Below, piece by piece: positions 1 to 5,939 of a DNA stretch of 7,557 bases; position 1 is the stretch's first letter; every line of letters starts with the position of its first letter. Both the position numbers and the translations under genes were made by a program. The DNA lies in assembly GCA_042088665.1 (NCBI GenBank), contig JBELMB010000240.1:1-7557 (forward strand). The letters run 5' to 3'. The notes beneath the pieces were generated by a model, which saw only the letters and a list, made by a program, of their open reading frames with translations, was not told the DNA's origin and made no database searches. Origin of the DNA: JBELMB01 sp042088665. Its GTDB lineage: Bacteria > Pseudomonadota > Alphaproteobacteria > Rhodobacterales > Rhodobacteraceae.

Positions 1-113
1 ATATACAGGCTGGTCGGGGTTTTGCCGCAGCGTGATACACCCACCAAAATGACGTCGGCATCTGCGTAATGACGGGTGCGCGCGCCATCATCGTTATCGA
101 GTGCAAAGTTAAC
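1..113 (-). CDS. ppsR: Internal fragment of PEP synthase regulatory protein (PpsR), open at both ends
   Basis: Read on the minus strand from 113 down to 3, an open frame of 37 codons contains NFALDNDDGAR followed by DVILVGVSRCGKTPTSLY. This is the central, P-loop-like block of the bifunctional kinase/pyrophosphorylase (DUF299 family) that controls phosphoenolpyruvate synthase by phosphorylating and dephosphorylating it. From memory, E. coli PpsR has nearly the same core (LLGVSRCGKTPTSLYLA) in the middle of its 277 residues. The RCGKTPTSLY form is typical of gamma/beta proteins, whereas alphaproteobacterial PPDK regulators usually read RTSKTPTSIY. There is no start codon: the frame enters directly from permease sequence at about 111-115 and runs off the window. 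GC here is about 54 percent (61 of 113), apparently lower than in the neighbouring genes. It is not a functional gene as seen; it is a piece of another gene joined to this locus. Confidence 0.85.
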
Positions 114-1020
114 CCGTCACGACCGGGATCATCGAATTTCGCAGAACGTGCTGCAGGACCACCATGCTTTCGCCCAGACCCTTGGCGCGGGCGGTGCGCA
201 CGTAATCCTGACCGAGGTTGTCGAGCATGGAGGCCCGCATGTAGCGGCTCAGCTGCGCGGTGATCTGCAGCGCCAGCACCATGACCGGCAGGGTCATCTG
301 GCGGATCTGGTACTGGAAGGAGGACCAGTCGATCACCTGATGGGTGGTGTCATAGATCGAGGGGAAGACCGGCAGCCACCATGTTTCCTGTGCCATCACC
401 GCGAAGATCACGATCAGCAGTGGCCCGGTGAAGAACGGCGGGACCGAGAAGCCGACCATTGTCACGAAGGTACCGGCCTGATCAAAGACCGAGTATTGCC
501 GGTAGGCGGAATAGATGCCGATGGGCAGGGCAATCAGGATTGCGACGACATAGGCGACGCCGACCACCCAGAGGGTCTGCGGAATGCGCTGGATGATGAT
601 GTCCATCACCGGCGAGCGCGTCTGCCATGAGATCACCCGCTGGTCGGGCACCCAGACCTGCAATTCGCCAGCCAACTCGCGCACGCGACCCAGTTCGCGC
701 AATTCCTCGATGCGCTCGGGCGTGGGCATCGGGGCGGGCACTTCCCAGTGCCATGCAAATTCGGTGCCAAAGAGCCAGTCGACAAAGACCTTGGGCTCTG
801 TCCAGAACATCTGCACCAGCCACTTCCAGTATTGGACAAGGGGCGGTTCGCCGAGACCCAGCGCCTCGCGCATCTTTTGCTTGACCTCGGGCGGCACGGT
901 CAGCGGGACCTGCGCCATCGGGTCGCCGGGGGCGAGCTGCAGCAGCATGAAGATGATGAAACTGATGAAAATCAGGGTCGGGACCGACAAGATCAGCCGT
1001 CGGGTGGCGAATGCTAGCAT
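109..1020 (-). CDS. Peptide ABC transporter permease (DppB/OppB/GsiC-like), C-terminus replaced at junction
   Basis: Inner-membrane channel subunit of a peptide/opine/nickel-type ABC importer, which should pair with a DppC-like permease not seen here. The 303 residues begin MLAFATRRL and continue with a first membrane helix (about 9-29) ending in APGDP, the usual DppB start. A long periplasmic stretch follows (about 35-145), then membrane helices near 150-172, 184-210 and 243-260. The cytoplasmic EAA-type coupling loop is recognisable at DYVRTARAKGLGE (272-284), leading into RNSMIPVVT. The family normally continues with a further helix and a C-terminal tail, roughly 30-60 residues; these are missing because the sequence switches to ppsR and meets TAA. 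The periplasmic stretch includes a charged helical segment (about 101-120, ERIEELRELG region). The start ATG overlaps the stop of the upstream small gene by 7 bases (ATGCTAG), which suggests translational coupling; no strong ribosome site precedes it. The true gene is probably intact in the organism. Confidence 0.9.
   Translation of the reverse strand: MLAFATRRLILSVPTLIFISFIIFMLLQLAPGDPMAQVPLTVPPEVKQKMREALGLGEPPLVQYWKWLVQMFWTEPKVFVDWLFGTEFAWHWEVPAPMPTPERIEELRELGRVRELAGELQVWVPDQRVISWQTRSPVMDIIIQRIPQTLWVVGVAYVVAILIALPIGIYSAYRQYSVFDQAGTFVTMVGFSVPPFFTGPLLIVIFAVMAQETWWLPVFPSIYDTTHQVIDWSSFQYQIRQMTLPVMVLALQITAQLSRYMRASMLDNLGQDYVRTARAKGLGESMVVLQHVLRNSMIPVVTG
111..115. other. Junction between permease and ppsR sequence
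   Basis: Permease homology on the minus strand holds up to the conserved run NSMIPVVT (last codon at 117-115). PpsR homology begins with V-N-F at 113, in a different reading frame. The changeover takes place within about five bases, and the permease frame stops at once (TAA at 111-109). No terminal inverted repeat, direct repeat or integrase-like sequence is visible at the boundary. An abrupt switch between two unrelated conserved genes, with no mobile-element mark, suggests an assembly or library chimera, though a genuine rearrangement cannot be excluded from sequence alone. Confidence 0.75.
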
Positions 1021-1346
1021 GTGACGGTTCTTCGCTGGAAAGAGAAAAGCTGTGGGTCGGCGCTTGGGGCTGCGGCTGTTTGGACCAGAGTTTGGGCAGG
1101 TATTTGGCCCGGTGTCTGGGCCGGAATTTGGCCTAGGGTCCGGACCTCAGTCGCCTGCACGGCGTCCGTCTGGGGCAGGGACATCTGGGCCAGAACCGTC
1201 TGGCCGGATGCGGCCGGGGGCTGCGCGCCGATGGGGAACGGATTGAAATCGGCTGGTGAGAGCCAGAGAATCCAGAAGATCACAAAGCTGGTCAGCACAA
1301 TCGTGATCAACGCATAGAACAGGCGGCGTGCGGTATGGGCCAGCAT
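1014..1346 (-). CDS. Small single-helix membrane protein resembling the permease N-terminus
   Basis: A 110-residue protein of unknown function between the binding protein and the permease. Its start (MLAHTARRLF) and single membrane helix (about 8-29), followed by LSPADF, align without gaps with the first 34 residues of the downstream permease: I count 15 identities, including MLA, RRL, S-F-x-I-F and P-x-D. After residue 38 it becomes a low-complexity tail rich in Gln, Pro, Ala and Thr with two copies of GQIPAQT; no further helices are seen. The ATG at 1346 is chosen because AAGGA (1357-1353) lies six bases upstream; the adjacent ATG at 1349 would leave only three. Its TAG overlaps the permease ATG, so the two are probably co-translated. 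It could be an accessory subunit, a leader for permease insertion, or the remnant of a duplicated permease. That it is translated is inferred from the homology, the ribosome site and the overlap. Confidence 0.65.
   Translation of the reverse strand: MLAHTARRLFYALITIVLTSFVIFWILWLSPADFNPFPIGAQPPAASGQTVLAQMSLPQTDAVQATEVRTLGQIPAQTPGQIPAQTLVQTAAAPSADPQLFSFQRRTVTC
1086..1133 (-). repeat. Two imperfect 24-bp tandem repeats in the small membrane protein gene
   Basis: Two adjacent eight-codon units encode GQIPAQTP and GQIPAQTL in the tail of the small membrane protein, and further partial copies (LVQT before the end, TLGQ ahead) flank them. The DNA units differ at a few positions, so this is an imperfect in-frame duplication. 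Such a tail is expected to be disordered and, given the positive-inside N-terminus and one helix, to lie in the periplasm; that topology is an inference. Confidence 0.6.
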
Positions 1347-1439
1347 CATGTGTCCTTGGTCTGAGGCGCGGCAACGGCAGCCCGCGAAGGAGCCTTGCGG
1401 CAAGGCGCTTTGAACGAGCGGAGGCCTTGTGTGGAAGGC

Positions 1440-1459
1440 GCGCGGGGACATCCCCGCGC
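1440..1459. repeat. GC-rich palindrome GCGCGGGGACATCCCCGCGC
   Basis: Nine-base arms (1440-1448 and 1451-1459) around two central bases; as RNA it would form an eight-pair stem with an ACAT loop. Its core GGGGACATCCCC is echoed by GGGGAGGTCCCC at 1485-1496. It may be a repeated intergenic element or simply an mRNA structure in the spacer. Confidence 0.55.
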
Positions 1460-1617
1460 TACCGATGGCGTGCCTGTGGCTGTCGGGGAGGTCCCCGCCC
1501 ATTGGCGAGACAGGTGTCCGGGCGATCTCTTGCCCCGCGGCCTGCCTGTTGGTGTCAAACCCTTGGTCCGGTCTGTTCTCTGTCCCAAAGCATGGGGCAG
1601 GCACGGGCCGGACGCGA

Positions 1618-1647
1618 AGCAGGGCCGGACAAACGCCCGGCCCTGCT
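1618..1647 (-). terminator. Strong stem-loop after the binding-protein gene (attenuator or mRNA stabiliser)
   Basis: A perfect 11-bp stem, AGCAGGGCCGG with CCGGCCCTGCT and an eight-base loop, begins 12 bases after the stop of the binding-protein gene. No T-run follows in the direction of transcription (TCGCGTCC), so it is not a classical intrinsic terminator. It more likely protects the 3' end of the binding-protein message and partly blocks read-through, giving excess binding protein over permease. The structure is seen directly; the role is inferred from similar operons. Confidence 0.6.
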
Positions 1648-1658
1648 CAAGGGGTTGA

Positions 1659-3359
1659 TCACTTCATGCGGTACCAGTCCGCAACGTTCCACAGTTCGCT
1701 GTCCCAGACGTTCAGGACAACGCCACCGAGGGAGTTGGCATGGGCGGACAGACGACCACGGTGCACCAGCGGGATCATGCCGCCGTTGTCCACCATCATG
1801 GCGCTCAGCTCACGGCCGATGCGCTGACGCTCCGACATGTCGGCGGTCTGGGTCAGCGTTTCGTAGAGCGCGTCGTATTCCGGCATGCAGAAGCGGGAGA
1901 TGTTCTCACCCTGCCACTGGGATTCCGGCTTCGGCGCCTTGTCGCACAGACCGTTGCCCAGATAGGCCTGCGGGTCGGTGCCGTTGAAGGTGTTGGCGTA
2001 CATTTCAACGTCTGCGTAGAACTTCTGGAAGGTGTCGGGCGAGCCCGGGTCACCGCCAAAGAACACGGAAGCGTCGATGTTGCGCAGTTCGACCTCGATG
2101 CCGATCTGGCTCCACCAGTCCTTGATCAGGGCCTGGAAATCCTGACGCACGGCGTTGGTCGAGGTCTGGTACAGGACCGACATCGGCACGCCGTTCACTT
2201 CGCGCACGCCGTCGCCATCGCTGTCGACAAAGCCTGCTTCGTCGAGCATGGCGTTGGCGCCGTCGATGTCCTGCATGTCGCAGCCTTCGAAGGACGAGGC
2301 AAAGGCCTCAGGTGCGGGCACCCAGGAGCAGCCGATGTTGCCGGCCTGACCATAACCGATTTCCACCAGCAGCGGGCGGTCGATGGCCATGGACATGGCT
2401 TTGTAGACGGCCGGCTCCTTCAGGAAGGGGTGCGGATGCATCGCTGTCGCGCGCTCACCCTCGGGCAGATCGGGAGAGGGGTTGGTCTGGTTGAGCATGA
2501 TGCGCTCGAGCAGCGGACCAAATCCGGCGATGGGCGTGCCCTTGCCGCCTTCCTGCATCTGCGCAATCACGTCGGGTGCCAGCTGCAGGTTCCAGCCGTA
2601 GTCGAACTCGCCGGTTTCCATAACGGCGGTGCCGGATGCCTGAGCAGAGCCGCCGCCCTTGAAGGTCACGGAGGCGAAGGCGGGCTTTGCCGGGTCGCGG
2701 TAGTTGTCATTGGCGACCATGGTGATCACGTCGTTCGGCTTGAACTCGGTGACAACAAACGGGCCGGTGCCGATCGGGTTGAAGTTCTCGGTGGTGCAGG
2801 ACGGTGCCGCTGCGCCAAGGCAGTTGGCGAACTGTGCGGCCTGCAGGATCGGGCTTTCGCCGCCGACGAAGGGACCGTAGGGGTTCGGTGTCGGGCCTTC
2901 GAAGGTCACGACGACGGTCAGGTCATCGGGGGTCTCGACCATGGAGACGCCTTCGAACTTGGTCACCTGCGCGCAACCGCCTTCGGGGTGGGTGCAGTAC
3001 TCATAGGTGAACTTGACGTCCGCCGAGGTGAAGGGCGTGCCGTCGGACCATGTCAGGCCTTCGGAGATCTTCCACGTGATGGTGGTCAGATCCTCGGAAA
3101 CGCCGCCGTTGCTGACGGTGGGGATCTCTTCCACGAGCCAGGGGACCAGCTCGCCTTTTTCGTTAAAGCGGGCCAGCGGCTCGACGATCATCGAGGAGCT
3201 TTCCACGTCCTTGGTCCCGCCCGACAGGAACGGGTTCAGGATCGAGGGGGCCTGCCAGTAGATGATCTTCACTTCGCCGTCCGCGCCGCGCTCTGCGAAT
3301 GCGGCGGGTGCAAGGGCCACCGCCGCGGCGGCGCCCAGCATCAAGGTCTTCAGAGTCAT
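1659..3359 (-). CDS. Periplasmic peptide-type substrate-binding protein (SBP_bac_5 family)
   Basis: The 566-residue ligand receptor of the importer. A Sec signal peptide is clear: MTLKTLML, a hydrophobic Ala-rich core, and a likely signal peptidase I cut after AFA (residue 22). There is no lipobox cysteine, so the protein should be soluble. Family hallmarks follow in order: SILNPF near 39-44, VEPLARF (59-65), LTWSDGTPFTSADVKFTYE (102-120), NPIGTGPFVV (194-203), a run of helices around AMSMAIDRPLLVEIGYG (321-337), and the C-terminal domain to WYRMK. A calcium-loop-like DSDGDGVRE lies at 379-387. All eight cysteines form four close pairs (122/129, 180/188, 344/360, 472/491), suggesting periplasmic disulphides. 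The ATG at 3359 is preceded by GGAGAG (3369-3364); an ATG twelve bases upstream lacks this spacing. It is the promoter-proximal gene of the minus-strand operon. The ligand cannot be named from sequence; peptide, glutathione-like and opine ligands are all possible. Confidence 0.95.
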   Translation of the reverse strand: MTLKTLMLGAAAAVALAPAAFAERGADGEVKIIYWQAPSILNPFLSGGTKDVESSSMIVEPLARFNEKGELVPWLVEEIPTVSNGGVSEDLTTITWKISEGLTWSDGTPFTSADVKFTYEYCTHPEGGCAQVTKFEGVSMVETPDDLTVVVTFEGPTPNPYGPFVGGESPILQAAQFANCLGAAAPSCTTENFNPIGTGPFVVTEFKPNDVITMVANDNYRDPAKPAFASVTFKGGGSAQASGTAVMETGEFDYGWNLQLAPDVIAQMQEGGKGTPIAGFGPLLERIMLNQTNPSPDLPEGERATAMHPHPFLKEPAVYKAMSMAIDRPLLVEIGYGQAGNIGCSWVPAPEAFASSFEGCDMQDIDGANAMLDEAGFVDSDGDGVREVNGVPMSVLYQTSTNAVRQDFQALIKDWWSQIGIEVELRNIDASVFFGGDPGSPDTFQKFYADVEMYANTFNGTDPQAYLGNGLCDKAPKPESQWQGENISRFCMPEYDALYETLTQTADMSERQRIGRELSAMMVDNGGMIPLVHRGRLSAHANSLGGVVLNVWDSELWNVADWYRMK

Positions 3360-3495
3360 ATGTCTCTCCATGTTGGTCACGCCCAGACCTTCGAGGCCGG
3401 TGCGTTGTCTTTCCGGTGAAGAACGCTGATCCCTGTGCGCGGCCCTTTGCAACACGAAAAGGCCTGATCACAGTTCACCGTCCCCACTCCAGCCC

Positions 3496-3524
3496 ATGAC
3501 AAGCACAAGATGCGCAAATTGCAA
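3496..3524 (-). promoter_or_regulatory. Candidate sigma-70-type promoter for the binding-protein operon
   Basis: On the minus strand TTGCAA (3524-3519) and TGTCAT (3501-3496) are separated by 17 bases; each matches four of six consensus positions. Transcription from here would start near 3489 and leave a leader of about 130 bases before the ATG at 3359. The match is weak and was found by eye, so it is only a candidate. Confidence 0.25.
3514..3522. promoter_or_regulatory. Odd palindrome GCAAATTGC, copy 1 (possible operator)
   Basis: GCAA-A-TTGC is symmetric around one base and AT-richer than its surroundings. It overlaps the -35 element of the candidate promoter for the binding-protein gene. 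The same nine bases occur once more in this intergenic region at 3947-3955, near the ATPase gene. A shared regulator acting on both arms is possible, but a repeated 9-mer can occur by chance in 636 bases. Confidence 0.25.
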
Positions 3525-3850
3525 GCATTGCCTAACGGAAAAGCACCGGAAGGCTTTACACTGTGCAGGCCCTGCCTCTAGCGTGCAGGGCAAGGGTGGC
3601 CTCGGTGAAGGCCCTGCGCCGCTTGGCTGCAGGGGTCTGAAATTCGAACGCAATCCCGTTTGCTGCGCCGTTCTGACCCGATCGCGGGCCTCGGTGCGGG
3701 ATGGATGATGTGGGGCGAAACAAGGCTGGTGCGGCTGCGCGGCTGAACAGGGCGATTAAATTTTGGGCGGGTTGCCCGCCATCGAGGCCCTTGGTGCGCC
3801 CCGATGGCGTGACAGGCTTGCCCCGGCGGTCCCGGTATCGCCGGGTGGTT

Positions 3851-3874
3851 GCGCACGGGGGAGCGCACGGGGGA
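3851..3874. repeat. Perfect 12-bp tandem duplication
   Basis: GCGCACGGGGGA occurs twice back to back in the leader region of the ATPase gene, about 120 bases before its ATG. The length is a multiple of three, but the sequence is not thought to be coding. It probably arose by slippage; no function is evident. Confidence 0.7.
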
Positions 3875-3946
3875 CCAGACGCTCTGTTGGGTGGATGTTT
3901 CCGGACAACGGGCGGTCCGTTCGGGTGACCTCACGGGGCACCGGGT

Positions 3947-3955
3947 GCAAATTGC
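3947..3955. promoter_or_regulatory. Odd palindrome GCAAATTGC, copy 2 (possible operator)
   Basis: Second copy of the nine-base palindrome, ending 40 bases before the ATPase start codon. If it is an operator, its place suggests control within the leader or at a promoter just upstream; no convincing -10/-35 pair was found next to it. Confidence 0.2.
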
Positions 3956-3995
3956 GAACAACGGGGGGCGGCCCTCGGGACAGGGAGAGACAAAG

Positions 3996-5852
3996 ATGCT
4001 GGACGGCACAGACACGCCGGAAGACACCGGTGGCACGAAAGGTCCCATCGCGCGGGTCGACAACCTGCGGGTCGAGTTCCAGACCAAGGATGGCGTGGTG
4101 GTCGGTGTCGAGGATGTCTCCTTTGACGTGCGGGCCGGAGAGACGGTCTGCGTGGTGGGCGAATCAGGCTCGGGCAAATCGGTCTCTTCGCTGTCCCTGA
4201 TGCGTTTGATCGAATACGGCGGCGGCGATATTGCCGGTGGGCAGTTGCTGTTCGATCGCAAGGAAGGCGACGTCATCGATCTGGCCAAGACCGATCAGTC
4301 GGAGATGCGCGGGATTCGCGGCAACGAGATCGGCATGATCTTTCAGGAACCGATGACGGCGCTGAACCCGGTGTTCACCGTGGGACGGCAGTTGACAGAG
4401 GGACTGAAAGTGCACCGCGGGCTGTCGACGAGCGAGGCGGAGGCGGAAGCGCTCGACCTGTTGCGGCAGGTGCGTATCCCGGAGCCCGAGCGCCGCTTGC
4501 GGCAGTATCCGCACGAATTGTCGGGGGGCATGCGCCAGCGCGTCGTGATCGCCATGGCGCTGGCGTGCAAACCGCGCCTGCTGATCGCGGATGAGCCGAC
4601 CACGGCGCTGGACGTGACCATTCAGGCCGAGATCCTCGCCCTGATGGACCGGCTCAAGCGCGAGACCGGCACAGCGGTGATGTTCATCACCCACGACATG
4701 GCGGTGGTGGCGCAGATGGCCGACCGCGTGGTGGTCATGTTCCGCGGCAAGAAGGTCGAGGAAGGGACGGTCGAGGAGATCTTTGAGCGTCCGCAGCATC
4801 CCTATACCCGCGCGCTTTTGGCAGCGGTGCCCAAGCTGGGCGAAATGACCGGGACGGATCTGCCCGAACCGATGCGCCTTGTGGGCCATACGGATCAGGA
4901 TCTGTCGCCGATCACGGGCTATGACGAGGTGCTGCTGGAGGTCAAGAACCTTGTCACGCGCTTCCCGGTCAAGGGTGGCTTCTTCCGCCGTCACGTGGCC
5001 AATGTGCATGCCACGGAGGACGTGTCCTTTACCTTGAACAAGGGACAGACGCTGGCGCTGGTGGGCGAATCTGGATGCGGGAAATCGACCGCGGGGCGGT
5101 CCGTGTTGCGTCTGGTCGAGCCGCTTTCGGGGCAGATCAAACTGGCCGGGACCGACGTCATGGCCTTGTCGCCGACCGGGTTGCGCGAGGCGCGGCGCGA
5201 GATGCAGATGATCTTTCAGGATCCCTTTGCGTCGCTGAACCCTCAGCTGATGCTGTCGGATCAGGTGGCGGAGCCGCTGGTGAATTACGGTGTCACGACC
5301 GGGTCGGAGACCATGGACCGGGTGGCCAACCTGTTTGACCGGGTGGAACTGCCGCGCAGCTTCATGCGGCGCTATCCGCATGAGTTGTCCGGCGGCCAGC
5401 GGCAGCGGATTGCCATCGCGCGGGCGCTTGCCCTGAACCCCAAGTTGATCGTGGCGGATGAGGCGGTCTCTGCGCTGGATGTGTCGGTGCAGGCGCAGGT
5501 GGTCAACCTGATGATGGAACTGCAGGCCGAACTGGGGCTGGGCTACGTGTTCATCAGTCATGACATGGCAGTGGTGGAACGTGTCAGCCACCAGGTCGGG
5601 GTGATGTATCTTGGCCGTATCGTGGAGCTTGGCCCGCGGCGCGCGGTTTTCGAAGATCCGCAGCACGCCTATACCAAGGCCTTGATGAAGGCGGTTCCCA
5701 TCGCGGACCCGCGGCGCCGCAAATCGGAAAAAGACCTGAATTTCAAGCCGATTCCCTCGCCGATCCATCCGGTGGGCTACAAGCCGGAGCCGTCGGAATA
5801 CGCCGAAGTGACGCCGGGGCATTTTGTTCTGACCACCGACAGCGGGTACTGA
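3996..5852 (+). CDS. Fused double ATP-binding subunit of peptide ABC importer (DppD-DppF/GsiA type)
   Basis: A 618-residue cytoplasmic protein carrying both ATPase domains that drive the importer. Domain 1 (about 18-285) shows Walker A GESGSGKS (55-62), Q-loop Q117, signature LSGGM (175-179), Walker B LLIADE (195-200) and switch H233. Domain 2 (about 311-570) shows GESGCGKS (357-364), Q408, LSGGQ (464-468), LIVADE (484-489) and H522. Each domain ends with the family's C-terminal oligopeptide-transporter motif (HPYTRALL, then HAYTKALM). All catalytic elements are present in both halves, and the length is close to that of GsiA (about 620 residues). The ATG at 3996 is chosen because GGGAGAGA (3983-3990) precedes it and homology starts soon after (ARVDNLRVEF). 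The frame runs 49 codons further upstream to a TTG, but that stretch has no family resemblance. It is transcribed away from the binding protein and permease, with a 636-bp shared control region. Confidence 0.95.
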   Translation: MLDGTDTPEDTGGTKGPIARVDNLRVEFQTKDGVVVGVEDVSFDVRAGETVCVVGESGSGKSVSSLSLMRLIEYGGGDIAGGQLLFDRKEGDVIDLAKTDQSEMRGIRGNEIGMIFQEPMTALNPVFTVGRQLTEGLKVHRGLSTSEAEAEALDLLRQVRIPEPERRLRQYPHELSGGMRQRVVIAMALACKPRLLIADEPTTALDVTIQAEILALMDRLKRETGTAVMFITHDMAVVAQMADRVVVMFRGKKVEEGTVEEIFERPQHPYTRALLAAVPKLGEMTGTDLPEPMRLVGHTDQDLSPITGYDEVLLEVKNLVTRFPVKGGFFRRHVANVHATEDVSFTLNKGQTLALVGESGCGKSTAGRSVLRLVEPLSGQIKLAGTDVMALSPTGLREARREMQMIFQDPFASLNPQLMLSDQVAEPLVNYGVTTGSETMDRVANLFDRVELPRSFMRRYPHELSGGQRQRIAIARALALNPKLIVADEAVSALDVSVQAQVVNLMMELQAELGLGYVFISHDMAVVERVSHQVGVMYLGRIVELGPRRAVFEDPQHAYTKALMKAVPIADPRRRKSEKDLNFKPIPSPIHPVGYKPEPSEYAEVTPGHFVLTTDSGY

Positions 5853-5865
5853 ACGGGCAAAAAAG

Positions 5866-5914
5866 GGGGGGCGCTGCCCCCCGCGCGCGGTTGCGCGCGT
5901 CCCCCGGAGTATTT
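5866..5914 (+). terminator. Double-hairpin terminator-like module after the ATPase gene
   Basis: Thirteen bases after the ATPase stop comes GGGGGGC/GCCCCCC (5866-5872 and 5876-5882, loop GCT). A second stem follows, CGCGCG/CGCGCG with a GTTG loop (5884-5899), and then CCCCCGGAGTATTTT. The last C-run could alternatively pair with the first G-run to give one long structure ending near the T-rich ATTTT. I recall similar CCCCCGGAGTATTTT modules in many intergenic regions of Rhodobacteraceae; I cannot verify that here. It may end most ATPase transcripts, with the next gene partly read through or having its own promoter. Confidence 0.55.
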
Positions 5915-5939
5915 TGCAAACAGAGAAACAGGAAGCGGT

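Larger units (their letters stand above)
1347..1658. other. Hairpin-rich noncoding spacer between binding-protein and small membrane protein genes
   Basis: This 312-bp stretch has no convincing gene. It holds at least four inverted repeats: GCCTTG/CAAGGC at 1392-1406, a GC-rich palindrome at 1440-1459, CGGGGA/TCCCCG at 1484-1497, and a strong 11-bp stem at 1618-1647. Two of them share the 12-base form GGGGANNTCCCC (1444-1455 and 1485-1496), 41 bases apart. In other importer operons (for example malE-malF) structured spacers after the binding-protein gene lower expression of the membrane subunits; the same role is inferred here. Confidence 0.55.
3360..3995. other. Divergent intergenic region between importer operon halves
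   Basis: These 636 bases separate the minus-strand binding-protein gene from the plus-strand ATPase gene. Short open frames on both strands show no ribosome site, family resemblance or plausible composition, so I see no gene. It should contain the promoters for both directions. Visible elements are a weak minus-strand promoter match (3496-3524), two copies of the odd palindrome GCAAATTGC (3514 and 3947), a 7-bp stem GCCCTGC/GCAGGGC (3569-3591), a 6-bp GGCGGG/CCCGCC hairpin (3766-3780), and a 12-bp tandem repeat (3851-3874). Confidence 0.6.

Noticed and set aside
109..1020. Natural truncation of the permease as a pseudogene
   Set aside because: The stop codon is created exactly where the sequence changes to ppsR; everything before it is intact, so a joint between two molecules explains it better than decay.
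1440..1497. CRISPR-like or transposon-end repeats from the paired palindromes
   Set aside because: Only two short, non-identical palindromes with no regular spacing, no spacers and no transposase nearby.
1740..3419. 559-codon open frame on the plus strand opposite the binding-protein gene
   Set aside because: It mirrors a clear SBP_bac_5 protein with signal peptide and ribosome site. The antisense product is rich in His, Gly and Arg with no recognisable domain, as expected from GC-rich antisense frames.
3496..3708. Short Cys-rich frame (70 codons, plus strand) in the divergent intergenic region
   Set aside because: No ribosome site, no recognisable domain, and it overlaps the likely promoter region of the binding-protein gene; the CxxCKHC spacing looks accidental.
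3849..3995. 49-codon N-terminal extension of the ATPase from a TTG codon
   Set aside because: No family resemblance upstream of 3996, and the extension runs through a tandem repeat and possible control sites, whereas ATG at 3996 has a good ribosome site.
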